Shown: piece by piece, positions 53,186-63,864 of the stretch
Layout: each line of letters begins with the position of its first letter
How positions within the stretch are numbered: the stretch's first letter is position 1
Assembly (NCBI GenBank): GCA_014773175.1
Contig: VXCM01000116.1
Coordinates: 310,001-374,000, forward strand
Length of the DNA: 64,000 nucleotides
Direction: 5' to 3'
Source of the DNA: Lucifuga dentata
Taxonomy: Eukaryota > Chordata > Actinopteri > Ophidiiformes > Bythitidae
Made by a program: the position numbers and the translations under genes
The notes under the pieces: model-generated
The model's database searches: none
Seen by the model: only the letters and a program-made list of their open reading frames with translations
What the model was told of the DNA's origin: nothing

Positions 53186-56100
53186 ACCCTCCACTCTACC
53201 CCCATGCATCATGACTCTCCCCAGTATGTGGGTCTGTCTCTTATCTTACTGAAAATGTCTTAAAGGGCAGAGTTCTAAAGCAGAGAATTTATGAGAATTT
53301 GTTTCTTTCCAATTTAATATTTCAATTTTGCATTGACATCAGAGGAATGAATCAGTATAAAGCGTGGATCTTAAATATGATGCAGCTCATTAACACCTTT
53401 ATTCAACCTTTATTCGTTTTTACTTGAGACAGTAACACTGAGCAATAACACTCCTTTAAGGGGACACCGGTATGCTGATTGATGTAAAAGAAGCTTCATG
53501 AATGAGTTTCATGAATGAGCTTCAATTATCACAGCATTTATTTAACATGATGCTGCGAGGCTACTGGTGTTTCTTTTTTCTTTTTTATGAATTCTACCCA
53601 GATTATTTTATTGTAGAAATTAACCTAACAATATGTAGCCAGGAAAAGCTTGGGTGACTTCCTTTTTTTTCTTTTCTTTTTTTTTCTTCTTCACTGATTT
53701 TCCATTGATTTGATTAACGTCCAAATAGCATGTTATCAGCTTCTATGATGTTTTCTCTGTTATTTGCTACTTTCACGTATTTTAGACCCTTTAGTTTCCT
53801 GTACAATTCAAAAATTATAAGCCTGTTTACTCTCTTCGTTGCAGGTTTGGAGTTTGCGTACTCTGCAGCCCCCAAGTCCATGCAAAGCGCCATCATGGGG
53901 CTCTTCTTTTTTTTCTCTGGGATTGGTTCCTTTGTCGGCTCTGGCCTGTTGGCTTTTGTATCCATCAACGAGATTGGCTGGATGTCATCCCACAAAGACT
54001 TTGGTAAGAGATGGTTAATGTCAAAACTTAACAGTTTAAAGCTTAACATGTCAAATAGGAATGCACAATATGAATCCTGAATTGGCTCGGAAAGAAGCTG
54101 TTTGAGCTTGTTGCTGTGGGGCTCCTATTTGAGGTATTGACCTGTAGCTTTTTGGCATAATATGCACACTCATGGGAGACCAACATTACAGACGCTTTGT
54201 CCAGACTTAAATTCTAAGTATTTTCCTGCTTGCTTTTTTGCTTGTTTTTAAGGTTTTTAGGGAGTTTTTCATCATCTTAGCAGGTCAGGAACCGCTAATG
54301 TGTGGGTCTGTAAAGCCCTTTGACACACTGCATGTGGTACTGGGCCATACAAATAAACTTGACTTGTTTTAAAATATCTCAAACACAGACGCGATCGATC
54401 TTTTCCAAAAGAACTTTTCCGAAGATGAAAAATGTTGCCAGTATCTTCAAGCTGACTGCACAGCAGCTGAATATCTGCAGTGTTACAGTTGTCAGACCAG
54501 CTGTTAGATGCCTATTCCATGTCGAGTGCATTATTGACTTTGCACATCGACTGTACGTGTGGACTCAACAGTAGAATTGCTGGTATAGATTCAGAGAACA
54601 GAAATGTATTTTCCAATGACGTACCGCAAGAATTTTCATGACTTGAGTTGATTTAAAATCCACTTAAAGAGTTTGTAAATTAGATGCAGAGAGGGAGGCA
54701 ATACCCTGTGCAATTCTCTTATTTTAAGAGTGTTTACCATAATAAATAGACATGTCAGACTAATGACAAAAGCTTTGTGTAAATCTGTCCAAGTGGTGGA
54801 ATGGATTGCTTGGTGGAGGCAGCAGATGGATGGGCTCCTTGGTGAGAGGAGCCTCCCAACCCAGATGCACTTTTCCCTGAGTATGCGGTAAATAAGCCAA
54901 CATCGTAAATTGTTTACCCGCAAACACCTAATAGCTCATTAATACAGTGCGCCGACAGGTAGGGAAGTACTTTCGATGATGCTAGCACTGGAAGATGCTT
55001 GGCATGGCTTCATAAATCCATCCTTTGCTCAGCCTGGCCCTCACTTGAGGGGCAGTTTATTCAGTATTATTTGAATGTGAAACTAGTGCCAGTTTGCCTA
55101 TGAGACTTTATCCCTCTCTGCCTTCTGAAGCAAGTCATTTAAAAGGTGAGCTGAAGAAGTGGAACGAAACATCCTCCTGGCCACTGATAAAAAGACACAT
55201 GGCATAAAGCTTAGGCATCAAGCAGGATTTATACAGTTTGTTTTTGTGGCTGTTTTTCCAACCCTAGTTTGTTGCGTTTTACCTGTGATCTTCTGCCACA
55301 TCTCATGGGTCCCGAGGTGGGATGAACTTATTTCCATGGCTGAAGGCAAAATGTTGTCCTGTAAACAGCAGCTAGGATGAGCTGAGCTGAGTTTTTCTGA
55401 GCTTTACAGGCCTGAAGACAGATGAGCAACATTAATCACAGGCCGGGGGGTGTGATTACACAGCCCTGCTCCTCTTAAGTAAAGCTCTCCCTGCAGCATT
55501 TACATGGAGATGCCGCTGCTAGTCTGCCGTCACACTTGTGGATGCTCAACTCTCCTGTCGTGCTGTTTCTGCACCGTCCCCCTGCTGTGCACTAACTAAT
55601 GTCACTCAAAATAAGTGAAAGTGTTTAAATGATGTGTAAACTCTGAATAAAAGACGTTGATTCTTGCTCGGTTAACATGAATTAAAGTGTTCTGTCTCAC
55701 AGCGGTGTGAGAGTTCAGCTTGCAGGCTCAGTCCGATATCATTCAATAAATTTATATTCCTATTAAAACTTTAATTATACTCAGATTAAGGTAATAAATC
55801 AAGAGTTATTTTTTCCAACATCATATAATTACCACAATTAGACTGAAATCAGCACAAGTAAACTTACTCAGAGTAATAGACCTATATTATGAGATTGTAA
55901 ATACATTTATTTTGGCCATATAAACGTTATAATCGGAGGTAAGTCCTCTCTTGTGCATTTTCTCATCCGGCAGACTCATCTTTCTACGTACCTTTCTACA
56001 TTCTACGATTAGGTGACGTTGTGTATACTCTGGGAACCATCCATCATCCATATCCGCTTATTCTATTCAGGGTCACGGGGGCCTGGAGCCTATCCCAGCA

Positions 56101-59100
56101 GTCATTGCAAACGAGGCAGGATACACCGGGGTCATTTCTATGTTCCCAGGGTCCTATGTTCCCCAGCTCTACATAGCACAATAGAGCACATAATGGGTTA
56201 GGGTTAGGGTTAACACACACTTAATGTGTGTTAACAGAATATTGAACTGAGAAACATAGGACCCTGGGAACATAGATAGGCTCCTGGATACACCCTGGAC
56301 AGCTCAATAGACACACACACCCACACACAATTCACACCTACGATTAATTTAGAGTTTCCAATTCACCAAACCTGCGTGTCTTTGGAGGTGGTGAGGAATC
56401 TAGAGCACCTAGAGGAAACCCACACACACACGGGGAGAACATGTAAACTCACACACAGAAAGGACCTAGTCGGATTCAAGCCCAGGACCTTCTTGCTGTG
56501 AAGAAACGGCGCTAACAACCAATCCACTGTGAAACTGTCGAATCATGTTCATTCCATCTGTTATACTTCTTACTCGCATTTTTGCCTTAATCATAGTACA
56601 GGCAAATGATCAGAGTGTGGTGTGCATGTAAATGCACAGATTCTTTTTTAACAAAATAAGTGTTTGAAAGGATTATGAGTCAAAAGTTGGCGGTATTTAC
56701 TCCCTGTGGCCTGTTTGTACCTGCACTATTCTGTGGAGGTTGGAAAGAATGAGTTTAGCAGCAAATTAACAGCAAAAGTTCTACAAAAGTACTCATGCAG
56801 CATAATTCGTTGTCGGATATCCATTCAGGTATATAATTTCACAAGAACAAGACCTCTGCTAAGTCCTCTCATTCCCACTTCTGGTTCACTCACTGTGACC
56901 TCACATGACCAAAGGGCAGCCAATGAATTCCTTAGTGAGCGACCTCTCAGTTTAGTGCATGTAAGTGAATGACCCCATTTGTGACTGGAAGCCCAAAGCA
57001 TCAGTCTAAGTGCTACAGGAACATTTTATATATATGCATTTCTGAAATTAGTAAGCTTACAATATGTGTGTTGATATTATTGATCCTCCTTTGGTTACAT
57101 TTGGATGGCAAAGTCAATTAAAGATCCACATTTTCTTTGGTTTACAAGCGTCGTCTCACACACAGGAGGTTTTTATTCCTTACGAAACATCTGTTGTTTT
57201 GCTTTGTGGGTATCACATGACAGGAAATGGCCTTTCAGTTGACCTGTGTTGTGTTCTGATTTGTCCTATATGAATAGATAGATGTCTGGGTGTGTGTAGA
57301 CATTTAGTGCGCATTGACATTCGGACATCTTGCTCATGAAGTGCCGGGTCACACCCAGAGAAATGTCAACGATTTTATGGAAGCCTTTAATGTCAGATCC
57401 ATCATTTTGTAACATTATCTCTTGTTCTGTCTCAAATGTCTCTGAAAAAGAATTCTTTTGGTATGTGTATGTATTAGACGTGCAAGACAATAGCCTGGGT
57501 TTCAGCATAGATGAGTCAGCGAAACCGCATAATCTAGCTTAGTGCGTCTCCATCCTGGTCCTCGAATACCCCTGCATATTTTCCATCTGAACCTCCTCTA
57601 GCCTCTTTGATTACCACAACCGGGTCTGCTGCAGGTAAATCTTTGGCATGTTGTACAGAACTCCAGCATAAATCAAAATGTTTTTATGAGCACGAGCTGC
57701 AGAAAAGAGATAATTTATAGCTAAAACAAACATGCATTGATCTTTCTGATTTCATTCCGAGGCAGGATGGTGCTGAATGCGCTGGAGCATTACAGCGTTG
57801 GGTCACTGCACTGATGGTCTGGATCAATCGATCCATTTTCAAAAATTAAATTGATATTGAACCGTTTCATCTGGACTCACATGGTCGGTTCCAAGCACCT
57901 CACTAACAGGTAAATTATCCTACAAGGTATTAGATATTGGCTGGGTGGCTCCTTATGTTGGGGATATTCACCATAATTGCAATCTTGTCATTTATGTCTG
58001 TAAAGCAAAAGCTTTTTAAATTGTTGTCCATAAGCTTTTTACCATAATTTTGATTGGTTTGCACTTTTTTTCCCCCCCCTTGTACAGAATTTGCCTTTTA
58101 ACTTACTGTCAAATATTTATGGGCTTCATTAATGTTTTTATAGCAAGTCCTTGTTTTGTCTTTTGCTGCTGTAATTAGCCATCCATATTTTTCAAAGTGC
58201 TTAGCAGCCAAGTGGGCCCTTGGGGGGTCTGGGCTGAAAAAAAGGAGGTAGAGTTAACTTAATGTATAATGAAATTAGAACAGAACCATTACAAAGTTGA
58301 AACCTTGCACAATTTTGAGGTTTAAAGTATTCCAGAAATGGGATGGTGCTATTTTGCCAGCCTCACTTTCTGTCCTTGAGTGCTAGTTAACAGGGAAGTT
58401 TTCCAAATTGTGCTCGGGGTTAAAGGTGAGATCCAGCCTACATATTTACATCTTTCCCTCTATATAATTTGGAACAATTTCATGCATTATAGGCTTATAT
58501 TTGCTTTTTGTACACCACACTGCTATATTAACTAAGACTGCAGCAATAAACTCTTCATTTGCTCTCTCTTAAAGAGAATAATTGAAAATCCAGGCCCACT
58601 TGCCAAATGCAGTTCTCCTTCCTCTCACGCTCTCCTGTCAACACCGTTTTTACTCCACATGAATTATTCAAACAGCGCTTTAGTATTTAATCTATCAATC
58701 ACATTTTAAACCTTTGACCAGATTAAGATGACCAACAAAATAAAGTGAAAACTCTGATTGGTTCACTTCAGAACTTCACAGTCGTCAGCTGGTTCGTTTC
58801 TTGTAGATGAAAGATCAAAGATTTCAAATCATATTAGATATCAGGCTGCACAGAGCGAAGAATGACAAAGAATCGCTCTGTGTGATTTATTCTGTCACCA
58901 TGGTGTGTCTTTAATCTCCTTGATTTCTAATTATCTACACAACAGGGACATGGGAAGAATCATCCGTGCGTGGAACGTGCGGTGACACTGGGCTGTGATC
59001 CACTTGGCTGATTCTAAGGGATCTTACAAAGTACTGGCATCAAATATTTCTAATTGGTTAATCTTGATCAGGAGCAAAGGACATGCTGTTAAATCATGGA

Positions 59101-62100
59101 CACGAACATGAAGGCTTCCATGTTGGCGCACACAGAGCCTTTAGTTTTCATTTCAGCTGTGGACATGATACCGCCCACTCACTCTGTGGCTTTTTGCATG
59201 AGGGGAGTTTTTGAAGGAACGGAATCTTGACTCTCCATCCTGCTTCATCTCTTATTGGTTCTTTCATTTCATTTTTTAAATTTCAAACCTTTATTTATTT
59301 CTCAAGAGTCATTGAGGGCTTGCCCTCATTTACAATGGCATTGAGATCACACAAACAGCAATAAAAAAAAAAACAAATCAATTAAAACAATCACGTTGAC
59401 AGATATTCTGCTACAGTTAATTTAAATTGACCAACAGTTATGAGAGTTTTGAGTTTTAGAGAGCGTCGCAATTTATTCCATGAGACCGGAGCGGCATAAC
59501 TAAAAGCAGTTTTAGCCAAATTGGTATGAATGCGAGGGGCCTGGAGCATGAACAAATCACTAGAATATGAGGATGAGGACCAGAAGACCAATGTAACTGT
59601 GATGCTATTTAAGGTGGTAAACTTTCAATAATGGCTTTATAAATAATTAGGTACCAGTGTTTTTCATGGCTTTCTGCAAGAGAGGGCCTTTGATATAAAA
59701 CCTTTTGATATAAAATGCAATGATGAGTACCATACCTATCACCTGTGATAAATCTAAAAGCAGAATGATAAACTGAGTCCAAAGATCTGAGAGTGGTAGC
59801 AGAAGCATGTCTATCAATCACCTCACCATAATCTAAGAATGCAGCTTTGATAATCCTTTTCTTACTCAGCATCAGAAGGGTTCTATTTCTGTAAAGGAGG
59901 CCAATTTTTTGCTGTAATTTACTGACAGTACTTTCAATGTGAGATTTAAAGGTAAATTTCTCATCCACCAGAATACCTAAGTATTTGTATTCAGAAACCC
60001 TCTCAATAGAGGAACCACTCACAGTTGAGATGCGTATATTTTTGAACTCTGTATCTCTTGCTCTAGAAAATAGCATCTTATTTACATTCAGGATTAGCTT
60101 AAGCATAATCAATGTATCTTGCATAATGTTAAAGGAATGCTGCAGTTTTTCAGCAGCTAATTGTACAGAATCAGCAAAGCACNATCTTGCATAATGTTAA
60201 AGGAATGCTGCAGTTTTTCAGCAGCTAATTGTACAGAATCAGCAAAGCACACAAGATAGTATCATCCGCATAAAGATGAAATTTACACTCAGTTAAACAG
60301 GAGGTAATATAGTTGATATAAATAGTAAACAATATTGGGCCCAGTATTGAACCTTGTGGAACACCCTTTGAAATTGACAAGAAATTGGAACAAAGATTTC
60401 CCATGAAAAAAGATTGCTTTCTATTTGAGAGGTAATCAGGTAGTTTCAGACTATTTTTAAGTTGACTAAGTGTCAAAAGGGAAATACTATGCTTTTTGTT
60501 ATTTTCTCTCACTTTTATAGTGTAATATATTAACAAATTTGTGGTAGAAGTTGCAAAACTTCAGCTAATTCAGGTATGTTTAACCGGTTGAGATCTGGGA
60601 GGATGTAAGAACCAAACTTTAATCAAATAAAACCACCATGTTGTAAGGATGCAGTGTGTCGTAGCTAAAGTAAAGGTGATCGGTGCAGCTCCTGACACAA
60701 ACCGCAATGCCGTACTGCACAAACGATTCATTTTGGAGCGTTTCTGACAACTTGCAGTATCTCCTCTTGTGTGTAATGAAACACAACAAGAATACACAGC
60801 AGAGTTTGTCTGGCAACTTTTCTGCCTCTGCACACACTCTGTATTCTTCCTATTAAGCCTTTCTGACATTGCAGTCAGTTGTTTTGTGAGGGTAATAAGT
60901 GATGACCTCAACAGTATTGAGTGTATTTGAACATTTCTGCCTTAATTTGTTTGCCTCCATGCAGAAGTAAAGAAAATGAAGGTCTAATCCAATGCAATTT
61001 CTGTGTTCCTACATCACACGCAACACAAATTAAATAGTCAAGAAAGTAAGTGTGGAAATAAATGGAAAATGTTTAGGAATCCTGTTTTATCTTGACCCAG
61101 AGGGCTCCTGACTCTAATGGACAGTTGTAATTAGACTGTACACACACGCCCACATGCACACACACACACATACTCAATACTATGCGAATGGCAGAACTTC
61201 AAGAGAGTTGCCCACATATCTAATTAAAATCAAACCTTCTTCACTTCTCGGGCTCTTTATTCAGCGTGACAGCTCCACATTCAGGAGCTAATCGGAGCTT
61301 CTTCCTGTGGAGCTCCAGGGCTTCACATTTACTTGTTTGCCAATAACAAAGTGTGTAAGCTAAAGGTATCCGTTTCTGCTGTTAAAATGCACCTTCAGAG
61401 GGCGTTTCACATAAACCAAGGTCATCCCCATTAAATACACAGTAGCAGATCTAAACGGAATCCTTATCCAACAAAGTCATTCTCAGTCTCATCTCACAGT
61501 TTGTTACAAAGCCAGTTGGGCTCGCTGACATGGTTCATGGAGGAAAGCCGCTCTAATGCCGGCGCCAAACGTCTCCATTGTTCAAACTTGAACAGTGGTT
61601 GTCGGCTTTGCCCTTCGTGTTAAATCCCAGCAAACAAAAACAGGATTTGTTTAGAGTCCCTCGCCGTGTTCGTGAGGACAAACACTTCAGTCTGGGAGAA
61701 TTCGCTTCTGCAATGCGTGAGACTTACTGCAGCTAGACAGGCTCATACCTCCACCAAGCCTGGACAGCTTGTCTCTTGTCTTTGTTTTGCTCTTAGGTTT
61801 TTGTTTTGGGGAAATTCATTGAGGGTTTCTTGCTGTGAGGCAACAGTGTTAACCGCTGTGCCGCCATGCTGCCCTAAAGAGAAGAAACAGCTATAATAAA
61901 ATGACTTAATTGCTTTATTTGTCATAAGAAACAATAGAAGCCTATTGGTAGTGTATCGTGGGATAAATATGGCTGATTTTTTTCATTGATTTTTTCATTG
62001 CTCGTTGCTAATGACATGTTGATGGTTACCATGGGCCATCTTTGCACATTCGTGGTCCAAATCGGGTTTCTGGGTCAAATCGTGTGGCGACATGGACATC

Positions 62101-63864
62101 GCAACAAAGAAGGCTCTGGCTCTTCTTATTCAGAGAAGAAAAGCGAAAAAACAGTGAATACTGAGTCACCGTTCTAAACTGCCTACACAGGTTATGAGCT
62201 TCTCCATTGCTGTGACGCGTCTGCTTACAGTGACGTACAGCTGTTCTCTGATTGGTTGAGCGTTGGAAAGGTCAGCGTCGGAACGGTTAAAGTTGAATTT
62301 GATTGAACTTTGAGCACCACATCAAAATGGAGAATCTGAGCGCTGTGTGGCACCAAGGTGGTGTGACACAATGTTAACAGTCACCGCTCAGCTCCCAATA
62401 CACAATAATGGAACACCCAGGTCAGCACAACGCTCAACTTATCATGTGTGACAGCTCTAACACCAAGTTTCATCAAAATTGGTTCAGAACATTTTGAGTA
62501 CCGTATATACTCGAGCATGAGCCAAGTTTTAATATCAAATTTCACAAAGCAAATTGGGGGGTCGGCTTCTACACAAGAAATTCAAATTTGATCCCAGAGA
62601 ACAAAATTTCCAGGGGTGGAAATACTAACCATTACCACTACCCATGGAAAATAGTTTAAATCATACCTTAGAATGAGATATTTCCTGACAAAACATCTTA
62701 TCCAGCACATTTTGCAGCAGCCAGTAAGTGTTGTTGTGATTGGTCAGTTACGGTAATCAGCTGCTGAAATAAATATCATATTTACTGGTACCAGTAATGG
62801 ATTATTTTCAGAAAGTCACAGGAATACTATGGCAGTACCCAGAAAAACACGTAATTTGCTAAACAAATAAATTGATGGAACAACATCAGGGGGTCGGCTT
62901 ATATACGGGTTTCTTTAAAAATCTAAATTTGCAGGTCAAAATCAGGGGGTCGGCATATACATGAGATCGGCTTATACTCGAGTATATATGGTAAGTCTGA
63001 TGCAAAGCAAACATCAACAATACCAACCAACGAGCAAACAAAAAGAACGCAGGCAAAAACATAATAAGTACACATTGTACTCTATAGATAATATAAGTAA
63101 ACGTTTTCCACCCCAGACTTACAGTACTTTTGTTTTTACTTCTGTCACTCTCGGTTTGTTTTCTCCTCCTCCTCAGTCTTTTTTCAGTCCCAGAAAATCA
63201 CGGCGGAGGTTTATTTTCTGCTCCCTTTTATTGCCTCACTCCCATGAGGATACAAGCCATCCTTTAATACCGATAAAAGACTCCCTGACTGGAATCCCAG
63301 ATGAGGCCCATATTGCTCTGTTATTCCCAATACTCCTCGCACATCATCAATACTTTCTTCCGTGTCAGTCCTGAAGTTTGGGGTCAATTGTCTTCACATT
63401 TGGTGAGATGAGAAGAAACAGGCCTCCTGCTGATTCCTAATTCCTGACAGAATCGTGTTTTCCTGCTCACATCAGTCCTACTTTTTGAGTACAGGAGTGA
63501 CACTTTTTGATAAAAGAACTCCACCGCCGCCACCCTCTGAATATGTCATGACTGATTCTATTATTCTCTGTATTATTTCCATATTTGTGGATTTGCTGTG
63601 CGGCTCACAGTTTTAGAATCATCTGAATGCCATTCGTGCTTCTCACCTGTTTGGAGTCTGAGTTACATATTCTGTTCAAACTCTGTCCTTGTTTTTCTTT
63701 CTGTCTCTGCAGGTAATATCAATGACTGCTCTCTGCACTACTACTTCTTCCTGCTGGCTGGGATCCAAGGCATCACCTTGCTGCTTTTCCTTATTGTCTC
63801 TGTCAAGTACGACAAGCAGAAGGGGCGAGAAGGCAGCTACAGGCAGAATCACGCCTCATCCTGA
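34223..63864 (+). CDS. slc15a4: Solute carrier family 15 member 4 (PHT1), complete, 8 exons
   Basis: Proton-coupled transporter of histidine and di/tripeptides in the lysosome/endosome membrane (POT/PTR2 family, MFS fold); in mammals it also scaffolds TLR7/9 signalling. Exons 34223-34807, 37211-37506, 38182-38323, 38543-38629, 41973-42153, 45750-45908, 53845-54003 and 63713-63864 join in frame to 586 residues (human about 577). Landmarks: N-terminal ExxxLL sorting motif (Glu10 to Leu15); ExxER proton-coupling motif Glu43/Glu46/Arg47 in helix 1; PTR2 signature [11 protein letters not shown] 91-101; FYWCINLGA 211-219; [20 protein letters not shown]; last helix near [13 protein letters not shown]; basic tail ending HASS. 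No disruption seen. Introns 6 and 7 are long (7.9 and 9.7 kb). Confidence 0.97.
34808..37210 (+). other. slc15a4 intron 1
   Basis: AT-rich. Poly(T) at about 35341-35366 and an N at 36071 between poly(T) and poly(C). Nothing else recognised. Confidence 0.5.
37211..37506 (+). CDS. slc15a4: slc15a4 exon 2
   Basis: Encodes [20 protein letters not shown], then [17 protein letters not shown], then transmembrane segments and the start of the central cytosolic loop (QKPKEPNLH). FYWCINLGA is the second PTR2 signature. Acceptor TCTCAG, donor CCG|GTGAGA leaving two bases. Confidence 0.96.
37507..38181 (+). other. slc15a4 intron 2
   Basis: 675 bases with no recognisable element. Confidence 0.5.
38182..38323 (+). 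CDS. slc15a4: slc15a4 exon 3
   Basis: Encodes (R)[20 protein letters not shown], then [19 protein letters not shown] and PYWTVYFQ, a helix with the conserved [13 protein letters not shown] context. Acceptor GATGAAG, donor CAG|GTAAGA, phase 0. Confidence 0.96.
38543..38629 (+). CDS. slc15a4: slc15a4 exon 4 (87 bases)
   Basis: Encodes [20 protein letters not shown] and [12 protein letters not shown] is a possible luminal N-glycosylation site. Phase 0 on both sides (TTGTAG acceptor, CAG|GTAACC donor). Confidence 0.95.
38751..39225. mobile_element. Tc1-like non-autonomous element
   Basis: Starts TACAATGCCCTCCACAAATA and ends with the complement of TACAGTGCCCTCCACAAATA. Inverted repeats are about 60 bases including the GAGCTGTGAAA block, with TA at both edges. 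The GCCCTCCACAAATATTG end is a familiar Tc1-like terminus in fish. The interior has no transposase and includes a (GAT)n patch at 38921-38941. Confidence 0.8.
39948..40511 (-). mobile_element. TTAA foldback element, copy C (reverse orientation)
   Basis: Flanked by TTAA at 39944-39947 and 40512-40515. The left end keeps AGG and then has a small internal deletion before ATTGTGCATATTTGAGCC; the right end is GGTATGGTCCT. The interior is the reverse complement of copies E and F (CTTCCCTGATATTTTGCAAA, ATGCAGCCTTATGAAGTCA). Confidence 0.8.
41973..42153 (+). CDS. slc15a4: slc15a4 exon 5
   Basis: Encodes [20 protein letters not shown], then [20 protein letters not shown] and the next helix [24 protein letters not shown] is family-conserved. 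It ends after one base of a glycine codon at GCGG|GTGAGT. Confidence 0.96.
42154..45749 (+). other. slc15a4 intron 5
   Basis: Contains poly(T) near 42379-42402, a compound (GT)n(GA)n microsatellite (43618-43688), poly(A) near 44643-44666, a (CA)n tract near 44863-44893 and (TC)n near 45031-45051. No gene. Confidence 0.6.
43618..43688. repeat. Compound (GT)n(GA)n microsatellite
   Basis: About 18 GT units switch directly to about 17 GA units. Confidence 0.95.
45750..45908 (+). CDS. slc15a4: slc15a4 exon 6
   Basis: Encodes (G)[20 protein letters not shown], then [20 protein letters not shown] and ISEIFASIA. It includes a luminal loop with an NGT site and the [21 protein letters not shown] helix diagnostic of the family. 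Confidence 0.97.
46283..46500 (-). repeat. Degenerate retrotransposon 3'-tail-like repeat
   Basis: TTAATTTTATTCATAAGTAC followed by ACAACAGATGTTGACCAAAG and TACTGCACAGC resembles a very common teleost repeat terminus seen at non-LTR element 3' ends. Family not assigned. Confidence 0.45.
47140..47480 (-). mobile_element. Non-LTR retrotransposon relic, Rex1-like reverse transcriptase
   Basis: Reading the minus strand in shifting frames gives degraded reverse transcriptase motifs: [19 protein letters not shown] before TYLL, an AFHSI segment corresponding to the SAFNTI motif, then the G-x-x-D-H-G-P-S-H-Q region before a stop. Frameshifts and stops show it is dead. Clade is inferred from motif spacing. 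Confidence 0.55.
48321..48895 (+). mobile_element. TTAA foldback element, copy F (intact length)
   Basis: Flanked by TTAA at 48317-48320 and 48896-48899. Ends AGGACCATACCTGTC and CAGGTATGGTCCT open inverted repeats of about 80 bases. 575 bases, no artefact, same orientation as copy E and very similar throughout, so it is the best reference copy in this window. Confidence 0.85.
50133..50515 (-). mobile_element. RTE-clade LINE, 5'-truncated 3' end
   Basis: The minus-strand frame gives the reverse transcriptase C terminus: [20 protein letters not shown], then [35 protein letters not shown] and [11 protein letters not shown], then stop. It is followed by the typical GTGGTGACCCCTGAAGGG and (AAG)n tail and then a (TA)n run. 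The frame is still open over about 115 codons, so the insertion is fairly young. Confidence 0.85.
50520..50570. repeat. (TA)n/(TG)n microsatellite
   Basis: Alternating TA with short TG interruptions, abutting the RTE fragment on one side and a perfect palindrome on the other. Confidence 0.85.
50581..50644. repeat. Perfect 64-bp palindrome
   Basis: The 32 bases 50581-50612 are the exact reverse complement of 50613-50644, with no spacer; the centre is (AT)n and the arms contain TTTCTCACTCATTTCTCATG. Checked base by base. Confidence 0.92.
53131..53183. repeat. (TC)n(CA)n compound microsatellite
   Basis: CT units switching to CA units. Confidence 0.9.
53845..54003 (+). CDS. slc15a4: slc15a4 exon 7
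   Basis: Encodes (G)[20 protein letters not shown], then [20 protein letters not shown] and the loop with WMSSHKDF. The EFAYSxAPKSMQ motif is a POT-family hallmark. Acceptor GTTGCAG, donor TTTG|GTAAGA. Confidence 0.97.
54290..54361 (+). repeat. LINE 3'-tail-like sequence
   Basis: TGTAAAGCCCTTTGACACAC, then TGGGCCATACAAATAAACTT and GACTTG resembles the 3' terminus of fish non-LTR elements. The body is absent. Confidence 0.45.
56037..56540 (+). repeat. Common teleost interspersed repeat, interrupted
   Basis: Recognisable blocks in order: CCATATCCGCTTATTC; GGGTCACGGGGGCCTGGAGC with CTATCCCAGCAGTCATTG; GGATACACCCTGGACAG; AATTTAGAGTTTCCAATTCA; GTGTCTTTGGAGGTGG; GGGGAGAACATG; CAGGACCTTCTTGCTGTG. 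Interrupted at 56128-56285 by another element. Class not assigned with certainty. Confidence 0.7.
56128..56285. mobile_element. Nested 158-bp inverted-repeat insertion with 9-bp target duplication
   Basis: GGATACACC occurs at 56119-56127 and again at 56286-56294, immediately flanking the insert. The insert has inverted arms (TCTATGTTCCCAGGGTCC / GGACCCTGGGAACATAGA) and a centre with three GGGTTA units (56195-56212) next to a TTAACACACA...TGTGTGTTAA palindrome. An 8-9 bp duplication suggests a hAT-type MITE. Confidence 0.75.
59285..60540 (-). mobile_element. L2/CR1-like LINE reverse transcriptase fragment, 5'-truncated
   Basis: The minus strand carries reverse transcriptase motifs: [32 protein letters not shown], the YADD catalytic box near 60258-60271, then [34 protein letters not shown] and a C-terminal [15 protein letters not shown] block. 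The frame is broken by the 67-bp duplication around the N at 60183 and by true mutations. Low-coordinate end is the 3' end. Clade is uncertain. Confidence 0.8.
60116..60250. repeat. Exact 67-bp direct duplication around a single N (assembly artefact)
   Basis: 60116-60182 equals 60184-60250 with the N at 60183, inside the reverse transcriptase region just downstream of the YADD box. Confidence 0.93.
61790..61880 (+). repeat. Partial copy of the common teleost repeat tail
   Basis: TTGCTGTGAGGCAACAGTGT, then TAACCGCTGTGCCGCC matches the end of the repeat at 56037-56540. The rest is lost. Confidence 0.5.
62499..62993. mobile_element. Inverted-repeat DNA element with TACCGTATATACTCG ends
   Basis: Left end TACCGTATATACTCGAGC; right end, read in reverse, TACCATATATACTCGAGT continuing AAGCCGA. 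The interior repeats GGGGGTCGGCTT-type blocks in both halves. About 495 bases, no coding capacity; superfamily not assigned. Confidence 0.7.
63713..63864 (+). CDS. slc15a4: slc15a4 exon 8 (stop codon)
   Basis: Encodes (G)[20 protein letters not shown], then [20 protein letters not shown] and a short tail to TGA at 63862-63864. Acceptor CTCTGCAG. The 3' untranslated region continues beyond the window; no poly(A) signal is identified in the last 136 bases. Confidence 0.95.

Larger units (their letters stand above)
45909..53844 (+). other. slc15a4 intron 6, 7.9 kb, repeat-rich
   Basis: Contains a retrotransposon-tail-like stretch (46283-46500), a Rex1-like reverse transcriptase relic (about 47140-47480), foldback copy F (48321-48895), an RTE 3' fragment (50133-50515), a 64-bp palindrome (50581-50644), N-interrupted poly(A) at 52253-52287 and a (TC)n(CA)n tract (about 53131-53183). 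Confidence 0.65.
54004..63712 (+). other. slc15a4 intron 7, 9.7 kb
   Basis: Contains a LINE-tail-like end (about 54290-54361), a common fish repeat (56037-56540) with a nested insertion, an L2-like reverse transcriptase fragment (59285-60540) with assembly duplication, a tail-like repeat near 61790-61880 and an inverted-repeat element (62499-62993). No gene seen. Confidence 0.6.

Noticed and set aside
56195..56212. Telomere-like GGGTTA repeats
   Set aside because: Only three units, located inside a small nested insertion; not a telomere or fusion scar.
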